This document shows, piece by piece, positions 24,931 through 34,375 of a stretch of DNA of 64,000 bases. The notes beneath the pieces were generated by a model. It made no database searches and was not told the origin of the DNA. It worked only from the letters and a program-made list of their open reading frames with translations. Location: assembly GCA_963814875.1 (NCBI GenBank), contig CAWFFJ010000018.1, positions 248,001-312,000 on the forward strand. Direction: 5' to 3'. The translations under genes were made by a program, and so were the position numbers. The stretch comes from CAVSIS01 sp963814875 (GTDB lineage Bacteria; Acidobacteriota; Thermoanaerobaculia; Thermoanaerobaculales; Sulfomarinibacteraceae). Numbering within the stretch: the first letter of the stretch is position 1; each line of letters begins with the position of its first letter.

Positions 24931-26457
24931 TCAGAGCGGCTCGGAGTCGCCGTCGAGCTCTTCGAAGATCTCCTGGATCTGATCGCACCCGAACTGGAAC
25001 GTCATCGAGATGTGGTCCTTGAGCTTGGCTTCGAGCCCGGCGCCTTCGGGCTCGGCGAGCAGGGTCTCGACGCAGATTTGGTCGAGCAGGACCAGCGCAC
25101 CGCACACCTCGTGTGCCTCGAAACCCTCTTCGAAGCGCTTCGCAGCGAGGTCGCGGCAATAGGCGGTGAAGACGCCCTTGTCGCCGGTCCGGACCGCGTT
25201 CATCAGGTGGCGCAGGATGACGGTAAAGCGCCACGCGAGGATCTCCGGCTTAACCTTCTGGTAGGTTGGGTAGCGCGCGGCTCCCCACTCCCCTGTCAGG
25301 CGCTCGATGAACTGACTCCGGATGCGGTCATGGTTCTTCTCGAGCAGCCGGTGGATCCTGAGGTGCGTGCGGAGCTGCACCTCCTTCATCGCGGCACGGT
25401 TCCTCCGGTGCCACTCGACGGGATCGGTCCGCAGGTGTTCGATCAGGAACGGCATGCGACGCGCGATGTCGAGACGATCGCGCGGCTGCCACCCCAGCCG
25501 ATGGCGGGAATGGCTGGCGTCGATTGTCAACGCATCGTCGATGTACCGCACCATCCAGGGTCGCTCGAACGGACGGTTGCCCAGCATCCGTCCCACGAGG
25601 TCCCGTCCCCAGACCCCGATCCGGCACAGTGCATGTGGCATCAAGATCGGCCGACGGCGCGCTCCGTAGTAGCTCAGATTGGCAAGCTCGAAGAGCTCAA
25701 GATGGCTCAGGGCGCCGTCCGGGCTCGCGATGAGGACCTCCCGGTTATCCAGGCTGTCGGCCCGTGCCAGCACCCGGCGCAAGAACGCGACTGCATCGCG
25801 AACGTGAAGGTACGGAATCGCCGAGGCGCCGCGGCCTCCGAGGATCCGGGCGTTCCACGCCTCTCCGAGCCAGGTGTCGAGGAAGAAGTACAGCGGCGGA
25901 TACTCGCACCAATCGGAGAAGAGGGCCGCGAAGCGCACGATCACGGTTCGCAAGCGGCCGTCGAACTCCGCCAGCATCTCCTCGCCCATCCGCTTGGTCA
26001 CGGCGTAGATGTGCTCCCCATCCGGCGCCGATGACTCGTCCAAGGCCTCACCCTTGGCAGGAAACGAGCACGCCGCGACCGAGCTGGCAAAGAGAAACTG
26101 GCGCGCGTTCAACCCCACCGACTCCTCGAGCACGTTGCGCAGGCCGTCGATGTTCGTCCGCCAGTACTCAGGGTGATTCTCTCCGGTGAAGTCATAGTGC
26201 GCCGCGAGGTGCACGACGATGTCGGCACCGCCGGCCTCGCTGATCGCGCGGAACGCACCGGCGAGGGCTTCGCGCTCGGCGATATCGACTTGAAACCAGG
26301 TGATGTTGGGATGAATCGGCGCGCCCGACCGGACCTGTGAGCGCCGTGCGATGCCATAAATGCGGCAGCTTTCCTTGAGCGCGTCGAGCAGGTGGCGTCC
26401 AATGAAGCCGGACGCCCCGGTCAGCACGATTCGCAGTGGCTCCACCATGCGCACCAT
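24931..26457 (-). CDS. NAD-dependent epimerase/dehydratase (SDR) with C-terminal helical domain
   Basis: 508 residues from ATG 26457 (a second in-frame ATG is at 26448). The N-terminal 320 residues are an extended SDR: TGASGFIG cofactor loop (13-20), HLAAHYDF, and the catalytic YAVTK (Y151, K155). From about 365 onward the chain is all helical (LLEKNHDRIRSQFIERL, then RHLMNAVRTGDKGVFTAYC) and is not part of SDR folds. It resembles helical sensor domains of the RsbRD-N type, but weakly. The two parts are in one frame with no sign of a frameshift. A sugar-nucleotide or lipid substrate is plausible; the helical part may regulate or localise it. Activity and partner unknown. Confidence 0.8.
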   Translation of the reverse strand: MVRMVEPLRIVLTGASGFIGRHLLDALKESCRIYGIARRSQVRSGAPIHPNITWFQVDIAEREALAGAFRAISEAGGADIVVHLAAHYDFTGENHPEYWRTNIDGLRNVLEESVGLNARQFLFASSVAACSFPAKGEALDESSAPDGEHIYAVTKRMGEEMLAEFDGRLRTVIVRFAALFSDWCEYPPLYFFLDTWLGEAWNARILGGRGASAIPYLHVRDAVAFLRRVLARADSLDNREVLIASPDGALSHLELFELANLSYYGARRRPILMPHALCRIGVWGRDLVGRMLGNRPFERPWMVRYIDDALTIDASHSRHRLGWQPRDRLDIARRMPFLIEHLRTDPVEWHRRNRAAMKEVQLRTHLRIHRLLEKNHDRIRSQFIERLTGEWGAARYPTYQKVKPEILAWRFTVILRHLMNAVRTGDKGVFTAYCRDLAAKRFEEGFEAHEVCGALVLLDQICVETLLAEPEGAGLEAKLKDHISMTFQFGCDQIQEIFEELDGDSEPL

Positions 26458-26841
26458 TCTACAGGCTGTCGTTGCGATGAGTTCAACCGGTACGATGATC
26501 TGATCGCGACATGGAGCTGGTCATGTTCACGATGCCCGCTGGCACGCCGGCCCCCCCTGCCAGCCCAGCCAGCGAGTCACGGAGCTCAGTTATTATTCCT
26601 ATCTCTCTGAAGAGATTCGACATAGCGATTCGAGCAGCCTAGCTTGCACGGAGGGGAGCATCTCACTCTCCGCACAGAAAGGAGCACGTCAGCATCGACC
26701 TGCGCTTGCTCGTGTCGCAGTCGTCTACGGATATCGGGCTCCTCTGAAAGCGCAACTGCTGCTCTGAGCGACCTTGACGGACAATCCAGGCACGCGGTAT
26801 AACCGCCCTTCGGGCCTGCTGGAGGCCGGGGAGACCGTGCC
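26458..26841. other. Intergenic region between divergent epimerase and yciO-like genes
   Basis: 384 bases, AT-richer in the middle (26585-26640) than the coding DNA around it. It holds one small hairpin, ATCTCT-CTGA-AGAGAT near 26610, without a following T-run. I found no convincing gene, tRNA or terminator. It probably contains the promoters of both flanking genes, but no box is clear enough to call. Confidence 0.5.
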
Positions 26842-27462
26842 GTGCTGCTCGAGATCGATCCCGTCCAACCCGAGCCATGGTTGCTCGTCCGCGCCATCCA
26901 CGCGCTCAGGCGCGGGGGCGTGGTGGTTATGCCGACCGACACGGTCTACGGTCTCACCTGCTCCATCGGCTACCCAGCCGCAATCGAACGGATTTACGCC
27001 CTCAAGGACATGGACCCGAAGAAGCCGCTCTCAATGCTGGTTGCCGACCTGCGCATGGCGAGCCGTTACGCGAAAGGCATCTCGACACCGGTGTATCGCA
27101 TGATGAAACGGGTCCTCCCAGGGCCCTACACCTTTATCTTCGAGGCGACCGCTGAGGTGCCGAAGATCATGCTGCGCAGGCGAAAGACCATCGGCATCAG
27201 GATTCCGGACAACCCGATCGCCCTGGCGCTCCTGGAAGAGCTCGGCGAGCCCCTGCTCACCACCTCCATCCGGACAGCGGAAGACGAGATCGTCAACGAC
27301 CCAGAAGAGATCGAACGCACCTACGACCGCCGCATCGACCTGGTGGTCGACGGTGGACCGCTGCTGCCGGTTCCCTCGACGGTGGTTGACTTCTCGAGCG
27401 GCGAGCCGGTCTTGATACGGCAAGGCCGCGGCGATGTCGCCGCCCTCGAGATCTTCGAGTAG
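26842..27462 (+). CDS. yciO: YciO-like member of the Sua5/YciO/YrdC family
   Basis: 206 residues from GTG 26842. It follows E. coli YciO along its whole length: GGVVVMPTDTVYGL (nucleotide-binding opening), GPYTFIFEATAEVPKIM, the RRKTIGIRIPDNPIALALLEELGEP block, and a close VLIRQGRGDV. The KDMDPKKPLSMLV segment corresponds to the substrate loop. TsaC/Sua5 proteins make threonylcarbamoyl-AMP for tRNA t6A; YciO homologues are related, with a less certain main role. The Sua5-specific C-terminal domain is absent. It stands alone, with an inverted repeat nine bases after its stop. Confidence 0.85.
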   Translation: MLLEIDPVQPEPWLLVRAIHALRRGGVVVMPTDTVYGLTCSIGYPAAIERIYALKDMDPKKPLSMLVADLRMASRYAKGISTPVYRMMKRVLPGPYTFIFEATAEVPKIMLRRRKTIGIRIPDNPIALALLEELGEPLLTTSIRTAEDEIVNDPEEIERTYDRRIDLVVDGGPLLPVPSTVVDFSSGEPVLIRQGRGDVAALEIFE

Positions 27463-27471
27463 CAGCGCGTA

Positions 27472-27529
27472 CCGCAGAGCCCCTCGTCAGGAACCCCCAT
27501 TTGGGAAAGCGCGTGGCAGGGCTCTGCGG
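27472..27529. repeat. Dispersed inverted-repeat element CCGCAGAGCCC/GGGCTCTGCGG, copy 1
   Basis: Left arm CCGCAGAGCCC (27472-27482) and right arm GGGCTCTGCGG (27519-27529) are perfectly complementary and enclose 36 bases. The pairing continues outward for three more bases with one mismatch. Inside, AGGAAC and parts of CCCAT.TGG.AA..CGC are shared with copy 2 at 34386-34441. It lies between convergent genes and could act as a bidirectional terminator or be a mobile-type repeat. Confidence 0.85.
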
Positions 27530-27619
27530 CACCCGCTGCCGGTGTCACACCCTCGGCCCCTGACTCCCGCCGCCGCGCGGCCGGCCACGCCGTGCGTGCA
27601 CCGCGACCGGTTGCGCTTC

Positions 27620-28627
27620 TCAGCCCTGCTCGAGGCCTATCGCGTCGAGGAGAGCGCGGGCACCGGCCGCCGGCGTGCTCTGCCCCGAGCGCACCTCCTC
27701 CTCCACGCGGTTGATCATCGCGGCCACCGCGGTGTGCCTCCGCGCCGCGTCGCGCAGCGCCTCATCGACCAGCGCCCACATCCAGTGGAGCGACTGCTCC
27801 GCCCGCTGCGCCGCCAGACGACCCTCCTCGGCGAGCCAGGTCCGGTGCTCGACCAGCACCCGCCAGAGCTCGTCGAGCCCCGCCCCGGTCAGTGCGCTGA
27901 CCGTGAGAACACGCGGCGCCCACCGACCGGTGCGCGGCGGACGGAGGATGCGGAGGGCACCTTCGAGCTCGGCACGGGCGCGGGCTGCGGCGGAGAGGTT
28001 GTCGCCGTCTGCCTTGTTGATGGCGATGACGTCGGCGAGCTCGACGATTCCCCGCTTGATCCCCTGCAGCTCGTCGCCGGCGCCCGCGAGCATGAGGAGC
28101 AGGAAGCAGTCGACCATCCCCGCGACCAGCGTCTCGGACTGGCCGACGCCGACGGTCTCCACCAGCACCACGTCGAAGCCCGCCGCCTCGCACACGAGAA
28201 TGCTCTCGCGAGTCTTACGGGCGACACCGCCGAGGTTTCCGCCGGTGGGCGATGGCCGAATGAAGGCCGCCTCGTCTGCGCCGAGCCGGACCATCCGGGT
28301 CTTGTCACCAAGGATGCTGCCCCGCGACAGCGAGCTCGAAGGATCGACGGCGAGCACCGCCACTCGGTGGCCGGAGGCGGTGAGGCGACTCCCGAAGGCC
28401 TCGATGAAGGTGCTCTTACCGACTCCGGGAACGCCCGAGACGCCGATACGGTGCGCTGAGCCGGTCGCCGGCAGGAGCTGTGCGAGCAGCTCCCGGGCCT
28501 GATGTTGGTGCTCGGGCCGGTTGCTCTCGACCAGGGTGATGGCGCGTCCGAGCATCGCCCGATCGCCCGCGCGCACGCCCTCGGCAAGCACTGCTGGAGG
28601 CAGCGGGCGTGCGGAACGACCGGTCAC
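27620..28627 (-). CDS. meaB: Methylmalonyl-CoA mutase-associated GTPase MeaB
   Basis: 335 residues from GTG 28627, which overlaps the mutB stop by four bases. G-protein motifs: P-loop GVPGVGKST, DPSSSLSRGSILGDKTRM, VETVGVGQSE and the base-recognition INKADGD. MeaB guards delivery of adenosylcobalamin to the mutase and ejects inactivated cofactor. The C-terminal helices (from about 265) form the dimerisation arm of the family. Last gene of mutA-mutB-meaB. Confidence 0.95.
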   Translation of the reverse strand: MTGRSARPLPPAVLAEGVRAGDRAMLGRAITLVESNRPEHQHQARELLAQLLPATGSAHRIGVSGVPGVGKSTFIEAFGSRLTASGHRVAVLAVDPSSSLSRGSILGDKTRMVRLGADEAAFIRPSPTGGNLGGVARKTRESILVCEAAGFDVVLVETVGVGQSETLVAGMVDCFLLLMLAGAGDELQGIKRGIVELADVIAINKADGDNLSAAARARAELEGALRILRPPRTGRWAPRVLTVSALTGAGLDELWRVLVEHRTWLAEEGRLAAQRAEQSLHWMWALVDEALRDAARRHTAVAAMINRVEEEVRSGQSTPAAGARALLDAIGLEQG

Positions 28628-30843
28628 GCGGTCGGGTCTCCCGCGTCCGGCGAGTACCCGAGCCGTTCGCGCAGTGCCGAGATCACGTTGATCGCAGCCT
28701 CGGCAATGACCGTCCCCGGTCCGAAGATCGCGCTCGCTCCCGCGGCCCGTAGGGCCTCGTAGTCCTGAGGGGGCACCACACCGCCGACCACGATCATGAT
28801 GTCGGACCGACCGAGACGCGCGAGGGCCTCGCGGAGCTGGGGAACGAGGATCATGTGACCCGCCGCCAGCGAGCTCACTCCGACCACGTGGACGTCGTTC
28901 TCGACCGCCTGGCGGGCGGTCTCCTCGGGTGTCGCGAACATGGGGCCGACATCGACGTCGAAGCCGAGGTCGGCGAAGGCGGTCGCGATCACCTTCTGTC
29001 CGCGATCATGGCCGTCCTGGCCGATCTTCGCGACCAGAATCCGTGGCCGCCGCCCATCCAGCTCGGCAAAGGCGTCCGCCATGCGTTGTGCCGTCGAGAC
29101 CTCGCTCACGCTCTCCCCCACCTCGCTCTGGTAGACACCGGCCACCGTTCGGATCGTCGCCTGATGGCGCCCGAAGATCTCCTCCATAGCGTACGAGATC
29201 TCGCCCACCGTTGCGCGCGCTCTCGCAGCCACGATGGAGAGTGCGAGCAGGTTGCCGTCACCAGTGCGAGCACAGTCCGTGAGCGCAGCCAGCGCGTCGT
29301 CGACCGCTCGCTGGTCGCGCTCACGCCGAAGGCTCTGGAGACGCTCCTTCTGGGCGGCGAGCACGGCCCGGTTGTCGACCTTGAGGACATCGATCTCGGA
29401 CTGATCGTCGGACGGGTACCGGTTGAGCCCGATGATGCTCTGGCGGCCCGAGTCGATCCGAGCCTGGGCGCGTGCCGCGGCCTCCTCGATGCGCAGTTTC
29501 GGCAGACCGTCATCAATGGCCTTCGCCATGCCGCCCATTTCCTCGACCTCTCGGATGTGCTCCCATGCGCGCGCCGCAAGGTCGTGGGTTAGGCGCTCGA
29601 CGTAGAACGAGCCGCCCCATGGATCGATCACGCGACAGGTTCCGGACTCCTCCTGGAGCTGGATCTGGGTGTTGCGGGCGATGCGCGCTGAGAAGTCGGT
29701 CGGCAGCGCGAGGGCCTCGTCGAGCGAGTTGGTGTGCAGCGACTGGGTGTGACCCTGGCTGGCGGCCAGCGCCTCGAGGCAGGTGCGCACGACGTTGTTG
29801 AACGGGTCCTGGGCGGTCAGGCTCCAGCCCGAGGTCTGACAGTGGGTGCGCAGCGCGAGTGATTTGGGGTCCTTGGCGCCGAAAGCGCGCACGATCGTCG
29901 CCCACAGCAAACGCGCTGCACGCAGCTTCGCAATCTCCATGAAGACGTTCATGCCCATCGCGAAGAAGAACGACAGCCTCGGCGCGAAGGCGTCGATGTC
30001 GAGACCGGCGCCGATCCCGGTGCGAAGGTACTCGATCCCGTCTGCCAGGGTGTAGCCGAGCTCGAGGTCGAGGGTCGCCCCGGCCTCCTGCATGTGGTAC
30101 CCGGAGATCGAGATCGAGTTGAACCTCGGCATTGACGCCGCGGTGTACCCGAAGATGTCGCCGACGATCCGCATCGACGGCTGTGGCGGGTAGATGTAGG
30201 TGTTGCGGACCATGAACTCCTTGAGAATGTCGTTCTGGATGGTCCCCGCAAGGCGCTCCGGCGGAACTCCCTGCTCCTCTGCCGCGATGATGTACAGCGC
30301 CATGATCGGCAGCACCGCGCCGTTCATGGTCATCGACACGCTGACCTGGTCGAGCGGGATGCCCTCGAACAGCACACGCATGTCCAGGATCGAGTCGATT
30401 GCCACGCCGGCCATGCCGACGTCGCCCTGGACCCGCGGATGGTCGGAGTCGTACCCGCGATGGGTCGCGAGGTCGAAGGCAATCGACAGACCCTTCTGGC
30501 CTGCGGCCAGGTTCCGCCGGTAGAAGGCGTTGGATTCCTCCGCAGTGGAGAAGCCCGCGTACTGCCGGATGGTCCACGGACGCGACGCGTACATCGTCGG
30601 GTACGGACCGCGCACGTACGGCGGCAGGCCCGGCCAGCCGCCCAGATGATCGACACCTCGGAGATCGGCGGGGCCGTAGGCGGGCTGCACCTCGATGCCT
30701 TCCGGAGTGTGCCAGACCAGCTTGTCGATGGAAACGCCAGCGGCGCGCTCGGCGGCCTCCTGCCAGCTTGCCCGGGACGGCTCGTGTCCCGGTGAGCCCA
30801 GGGTAACGGCCGCAAAGCTCGGAATCGTGGTGTGCTCAGACAT
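28624..30843 (-). CDS. mutB: Methylmalonyl-CoA mutase large (alpha) subunit
   Basis: 739 residues. It interconverts methylmalonyl-CoA and succinyl-CoA with adenosylcobalamin. The TIM-barrel substrate domain (about 50-560) includes GFSTAEESNAFYRRNLAAGQ and SISGYHMQEAGAT. The C-terminal cobalamin domain has the base-off motif KIGQDGHDRGQK (D-x-H-x-x-G) and GGVVPPQDYEAL. The start overlaps the mutA stop by eight bases. Used in propionate/odd-chain or branched amino-acid breakdown, or reversed to make propionate; the direction cannot be read from the sequence. No epimerase or propionyl-CoA carboxylase gene is present nearby. Confidence 0.96.
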   Translation of the reverse strand: MSEHTTIPSFAAVTLGSPGHEPSRASWQEAAERAAGVSIDKLVWHTPEGIEVQPAYGPADLRGVDHLGGWPGLPPYVRGPYPTMYASRPWTIRQYAGFSTAEESNAFYRRNLAAGQKGLSIAFDLATHRGYDSDHPRVQGDVGMAGVAIDSILDMRVLFEGIPLDQVSVSMTMNGAVLPIMALYIIAAEEQGVPPERLAGTIQNDILKEFMVRNTYIYPPQPSMRIVGDIFGYTAASMPRFNSISISGYHMQEAGATLDLELGYTLADGIEYLRTGIGAGLDIDAFAPRLSFFFAMGMNVFMEIAKLRAARLLWATIVRAFGAKDPKSLALRTHCQTSGWSLTAQDPFNNVVRTCLEALAASQGHTQSLHTNSLDEALALPTDFSARIARNTQIQLQEESGTCRVIDPWGGSFYVERLTHDLAARAWEHIREVEEMGGMAKAIDDGLPKLRIEEAAARAQARIDSGRQSIIGLNRYPSDDQSEIDVLKVDNRAVLAAQKERLQSLRRERDQRAVDDALAALTDCARTGDGNLLALSIVAARARATVGEISYAMEEIFGRHQATIRTVAGVYQSEVGESVSEVSTAQRMADAFAELDGRRPRILVAKIGQDGHDRGQKVIATAFADLGFDVDVGPMFATPEETARQAVENDVHVVGVSSLAAGHMILVPQLREALARLGRSDIMIVVGGVVPPQDYEALRAAGASAIFGPGTVIAEAAINVISALRERLGYSPDAGDPTA

Positions 30844-32986
30844 GCAGCACCCCCTCCTCGGCCAGCAGGTCGCGCAGCACCGCGTGCACGTCGCAGCCGA
30901 CGGAGATGAACCGATCCACTCCTGCCGCCCGCCACTCGGCCTCGTGCTCCTTCGGCCGGCCGGCTAGCACGATCGTTCGCGCCCCGACCGATCGCAGAGC
31001 CGGTGCGAGCGCGGGCACGACCTCGGCGTAGACTGCATCGGACGAGCAGATGACGGCAATCTGCGCATCCGAGGCCGCGAACGCCGCCACGGCTCCGTCG
31101 GCCCCGAGATAGCCTTCTTCATCTCCCTCCGTCTCGAAGCCCCCGGCGTGAAAGAAGGCGGCGGCGAAGGCGGAACGCGCCCGGTGGACCGGGATCGGAC
31201 CCATGGCAGCGAGAAACACCCCGGGACGACTCCCGTGGGCCGCGAGCTGGGCGTCGCTGGCATCGCGGAGGCGCTCGAACATCCAGCTTTCACGCTCGAC
31301 AGGCAGCGGCACGATCCGGCTCGCCCTCGCGCCCGATGCCAGGGCCTCGGCGAGCTGGGCGAAGGTCGCACCGGCGGCCGCCGCCTCGACTGACGCAGCG
31401 AAAACCGCGCCCCCACCAGAGCCCCGGCGAGCCAACGACGCGACACGCTCGAGCTCGGCACCGGGGGCGCATGCGGCGCGGTGCTCGGCGAGACGCGCCG
31501 CAGCGTGCGCGCGTAGCCGCGTGAGATCTGGGCGCGGGCGGACCAGCGTGTTCTCGGCCAGGTTCGGGTACGAGCTCACCCCGGTCACCGCGTCGCGGCG
31601 GGTGGCGATCGCCGCCCGCCGCGCCGCAAGGGCGCGCCCCAGATCGGCCCCGAGCCCGTCGGCCTCGCGGAACTGCGCCCGCATTCCGCCGCCGGCCTCG
31701 ATCCGTTGGAAGGCCGTCCACGCCGCCTCTGCAAGGTCTGACGTCAAGCGCTCGACGTACCAGCTCCCGCCCGCTGGGTCGGCCACTCGGTCGAGGTGGC
31801 TCTCTTCGCGAAGGATGGTCTGGGTGTTGATGGCCAGCCGGCGGCCGAGGGCGTCTGAAGGTCCGACCGCGGAATCGAACGGAAGCGTCGTGATCACATC
31901 CGCACCGCCGACCGCGGCCGCGAACGACTCCACCGAGACCCGCAACAGGTTGGTCCATGGGTCGCGCACGGTCAGGGTGCGCGGCGAGGTGACAGCCTGG
32001 ATCGTGGTCCGCCGGGTACCCGGGGCGCCGCCGGCTACCTCGACGACGCGCGCCCAGGTGCGGCGCAGGGCGCGCAGCTTGGCGACCTCCATGAACAGGT
32101 CCCGTCCGACAGCGGTCACCATGCGAAGGCTGCGGCACGCGGTTTCGAGCTCGATCCCGGACCCGACCAGGCAGCGCAGGTACTCCACCCCGGTGGCCAG
32201 TGCGTAGGCGATCTCGTCGACCGTCGATGCCCCCGCCATGTGGTACGGAACGGTCGACACCGCAACCGTCTGCACCCGCGGAGCGTGCTGCGCGGCCCAC
32301 GCGACCAGGTCCGGCATGAGAGCGAACGAGCGATCGAGCCCGTAGACCACATCGCCGTCTCCGGCCAACGAGCCGAGAGGATCGACATCGAACGAACCGG
32401 TCAGTCCCCTGATCTCGATCCGGTGGCGCCGCGCGGCGGCGACGAACGCCGCGGCGATCCCGAAGGCGTGGCCGCCCGCTCCGAGCCGGACCGACGTCCG
32501 GGCGACGTTGATCGGGTCGAACAGGGAGTCGAGATCTTCGGTCGTGCTGGCAAGCACGCCATCGGTCGCACCATTGGCGGCCGCGGGATCATCCGCGTCG
32601 CTGCCGGTCCTGACGGAGGCGTCGAAGACCACCCACACCGAGGTCGCACCGCGCTTCACATCATCGGCCATCGACCGCGCCGCCTGACTCGGATCGGCGT
32701 CAGCGGTGAGCTGACAGACCTCCCATCCGCCCACCGTCAGGGGCCTTCCGCCTCGGGTGAACGGCGCCAGCCCGGGGAACCCGGAGCTCGACGGAGCGTC
32801 CTCGGCAACGTACAGGGGGCTCAGCGTGAGTCCTTCGTGGGTGCGGGAGGAGAGTGCAGACAGGGGCCTGCCCTTCAGCGAGCGTTCGACCTCCCGCAAC
32901 CAGTCCTCACGCCGCCCGTTGGCGAACCCGCCGTTGGGCGCCGGGCTGCTGCGGAAGACTTCGGGAGATGCGTTGGTCGGTGCCAC
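30836..32986 (-). CDS. mutA: Methylmalonyl-CoA mutase small (beta) subunit
   Basis: 716 residues from GTG 32986 after AAGGAGACGTC. It is homologous to MutB throughout, but the cobalamin-type C-terminal domain lacks the D-x-H-x-x-G ligand motif, as expected of the non-catalytic partner in heterodimeric mutases. The region GGADVITTLPFDSAVGPSD and the paired substrate-domain segment RDPWTNLLRVS correspond to those of the small subunit in actinobacterial enzymes. First gene of the three-gene operon. Confidence 0.92.
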   Translation of the reverse strand: MAPTNASPEVFRSSPAPNGGFANGRREDWLREVERSLKGRPLSALSSRTHEGLTLSPLYVAEDAPSSSGFPGLAPFTRGGRPLTVGGWEVCQLTADADPSQAARSMADDVKRGATSVWVVFDASVRTGSDADDPAAANGATDGVLASTTEDLDSLFDPINVARTSVRLGAGGHAFGIAAAFVAAARRHRIEIRGLTGSFDVDPLGSLAGDGDVVYGLDRSFALMPDLVAWAAQHAPRVQTVAVSTVPYHMAGASTVDEIAYALATGVEYLRCLVGSGIELETACRSLRMVTAVGRDLFMEVAKLRALRRTWARVVEVAGGAPGTRRTTIQAVTSPRTLTVRDPWTNLLRVSVESFAAAVGGADVITTLPFDSAVGPSDALGRRLAINTQTILREESHLDRVADPAGGSWYVERLTSDLAEAAWTAFQRIEAGGGMRAQFREADGLGADLGRALAARRAAIATRRDAVTGVSSYPNLAENTLVRPRPDLTRLRAHAAARLAEHRAACAPGAELERVASLARRGSGGGAVFAASVEAAAAGATFAQLAEALASGARASRIVPLPVERESWMFERLRDASDAQLAAHGSRPGVFLAAMGPIPVHRARSAFAAAFFHAGGFETEGDEEGYLGADGAVAAFAASDAQIAVICSSDAVYAEVVPALAPALRSVGARTIVLAGRPKEHEAEWRAAGVDRFISVGCDVHAVLRDLLAEEGVLHV

Positions 32987-33040
32987 GACGTCTCCTTCGA
33001 TCGGCCCCTCGGATCTCCGACGATCCGAGATCGGGCGCCA

Positions 33041-33069
33041 ATACTATGCCCCAGCAAGCTCAAAGTCAC
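33041..33069 (-). promoter_or_regulatory. Sigma-70-type promoter of mutA-mutB-meaB
   Basis: On the minus strand: -35 GTGACT (33064-33069), a 17-base spacer and -10 TAGTAT (33041-33046). Between the -10 and the mutA start, overlapping inverted repeats (CGGATC/GATCCG and GATCTC/GAGATC, 33010-33032) could form a leader hairpin or operator. Confidence 0.5.
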
Positions 33070-33136
33070 TTGCCCAATGGCCTCGTGCAAACATTCACAG
33101 CGCGCCGAAGCAACCTCGGCGGTCATCCGACAGCCT

Positions 33137-34174
33137 TCAGCGCAACCTCATGTCGGCCAGGTCGGCCTCGACCATCATCCGCACCAACTGCTCGAAGCCG
33201 ACCTTCGGCCGCCAGCCGAGCTCGCGCCGGGCCTTCGCCGAGTCGGCGAGCAGAAAATCGACCTCTGAGGGGCGGAAGTAGCGCGGCTCCACCGTGACCC
33301 GCTCCTCACCCGTCGCCCGATCGCGGCCGACCTCGTCGACCCCCTCCCCCTCCCAGTCGAGCTCGATCCCGGCGACCGCAAACGCATGCGTGGCGAACTC
33401 GCGCACCGTGTGCGCCTCCCCGCTCCCGATCACGTAGTCGACCGGCCGGTCGGCCTGCACCATCCGCCACATTGCCTCGACATAGTCACCCGCAAACCCC
33501 CAGTCGCGACGCGCGTCGAGGTTGCCGAGCGCCACCGAGGCCCGCCGCCCGGCCACGATTTCCGCCACCGCACGGGTGATCTTGCGGGTGACGAAGTTCT
33601 CGCCCCGGCGTGGTGACTCGTGGTTGAACAGAATCCCGTTCACAGCGAACAACCCGTAGGCTTCCCGGTAGTTGACGGTAGCCCAGAATGCGTAGAGCTT
33701 CGCGACCGCGTAGGGCGAACGGGGGTGGAACGGGGTCTCCTCCCGCTGTGGCGTTTCGACCGCCTGGCCGAAGAGCTCGGACGAGGAGGCTTGGTAGAAG
33801 CGCGCCGAAGGATCGATCTGCCGCACCGCTTCGAGCAGGCGCACCGTCCCGAGGCCGCTGGTGTCGCCGGTGTAGGTCGGCATCTTGAACGAGATCCCGA
33901 CGTGCGACTGGGCGGCGAGGTGGTAGATCTCGTGAGGCTGCACCGTGCGCATCACGGTGGTGAGCGACTCAGTGTCCCCGAGGTCGCCGTAGTGCAGCGT
34001 GAGGCGCTTTCGGAGCTCGGGATCCGCCCGCAGGTGGTCGATCCGTTGCCGGTTGAGCGTCGATGCTCGCCGCACGAGTCCGTGGACCTCGTAGTCGAAC
34101 CCGAGCAGGAGCTCGGCAAGATACGAACCGTCCTGGCCCGTGATTCCGGTAATGAGAGCCCGTTTCGTCGCCAT
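33137..34174 (-). CDS. gmd: GDP-mannose 4,6-dehydratase
   Basis: 345 residues. It converts GDP-mannose to GDP-4-keto-6-deoxymannose, precursor of fucose, rhamnose-type and perosamine sugars in surface polysaccharides. The NADP loop is GITGQDGSYLAE (10-21); the signatures RRASTLNRQRIDHL, AAQSHVGISF, the catalytic YAVAK and NHESPRRGENFVTRKI are all present. The usual partner (fucose synthase or reductase) is not adjacent, so the final sugar is unknown. Confidence 0.96.
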   Translation of the reverse strand: MATKRALITGITGQDGSYLAELLLGFDYEVHGLVRRASTLNRQRIDHLRADPELRKRLTLHYGDLGDTESLTTVMRTVQPHEIYHLAAQSHVGISFKMPTYTGDTSGLGTVRLLEAVRQIDPSARFYQASSSELFGQAVETPQREETPFHPRSPYAVAKLYAFWATVNYREAYGLFAVNGILFNHESPRRGENFVTRKITRAVAEIVAGRRASVALGNLDARRDWGFAGDYVEAMWRMVQADRPVDYVIGSGEAHTVREFATHAFAVAGIELDWEGEGVDEVGRDRATGEERVTVEPRYFRPSEVDFLLADSAKARRELGWRPKVGFEQLVRMMVEADLADMRLR

Positions 34175-34181
34175 CGCCCGG

Positions 34182-34190
34182 AGGATAGCA
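34182..34190 (-). promoter_or_regulatory. Extended -10 box predicting a leaderless gmd transcript
   Basis: On the minus strand TGCTATCCT is an extended -10 (TGnTATnnT). It ends seven bases before ATG 34174, so transcription would begin on or within about two bases of the start codon. No ribosome site fits between. Confidence 0.45.
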
Positions 34191-34375
34191 TGCGCCCCGC
34201 GCGCCTCGCGTCGACTCCTGCTCGACCACCGCCATCAGGCGAATGGCCGCCCCGCAGGGGCCACTGCCGCACTGATGTGGATTGCTGCACATTGACCTGA
34301 GCCGCAAGGAGCACGGACCTGTTCTTCTCGCCAGACCGACCACCCCATCCTCACGATGAGCGCAGCTCATCGAAA

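Noticed and set aside
24752..25234. Minus-strand frame across the second ACCAAG repeat
   Set aside because: It overlaps the epimerase gene in another frame, and its product includes repeat-derived low-complexity sequence; not a real gene.
26458..26841. AT-richer gap checked for a tRNA or small RNA
   Set aside because: No cloverleaf, no T-loop consensus, and only a six-base-pair hairpin without a T-run.
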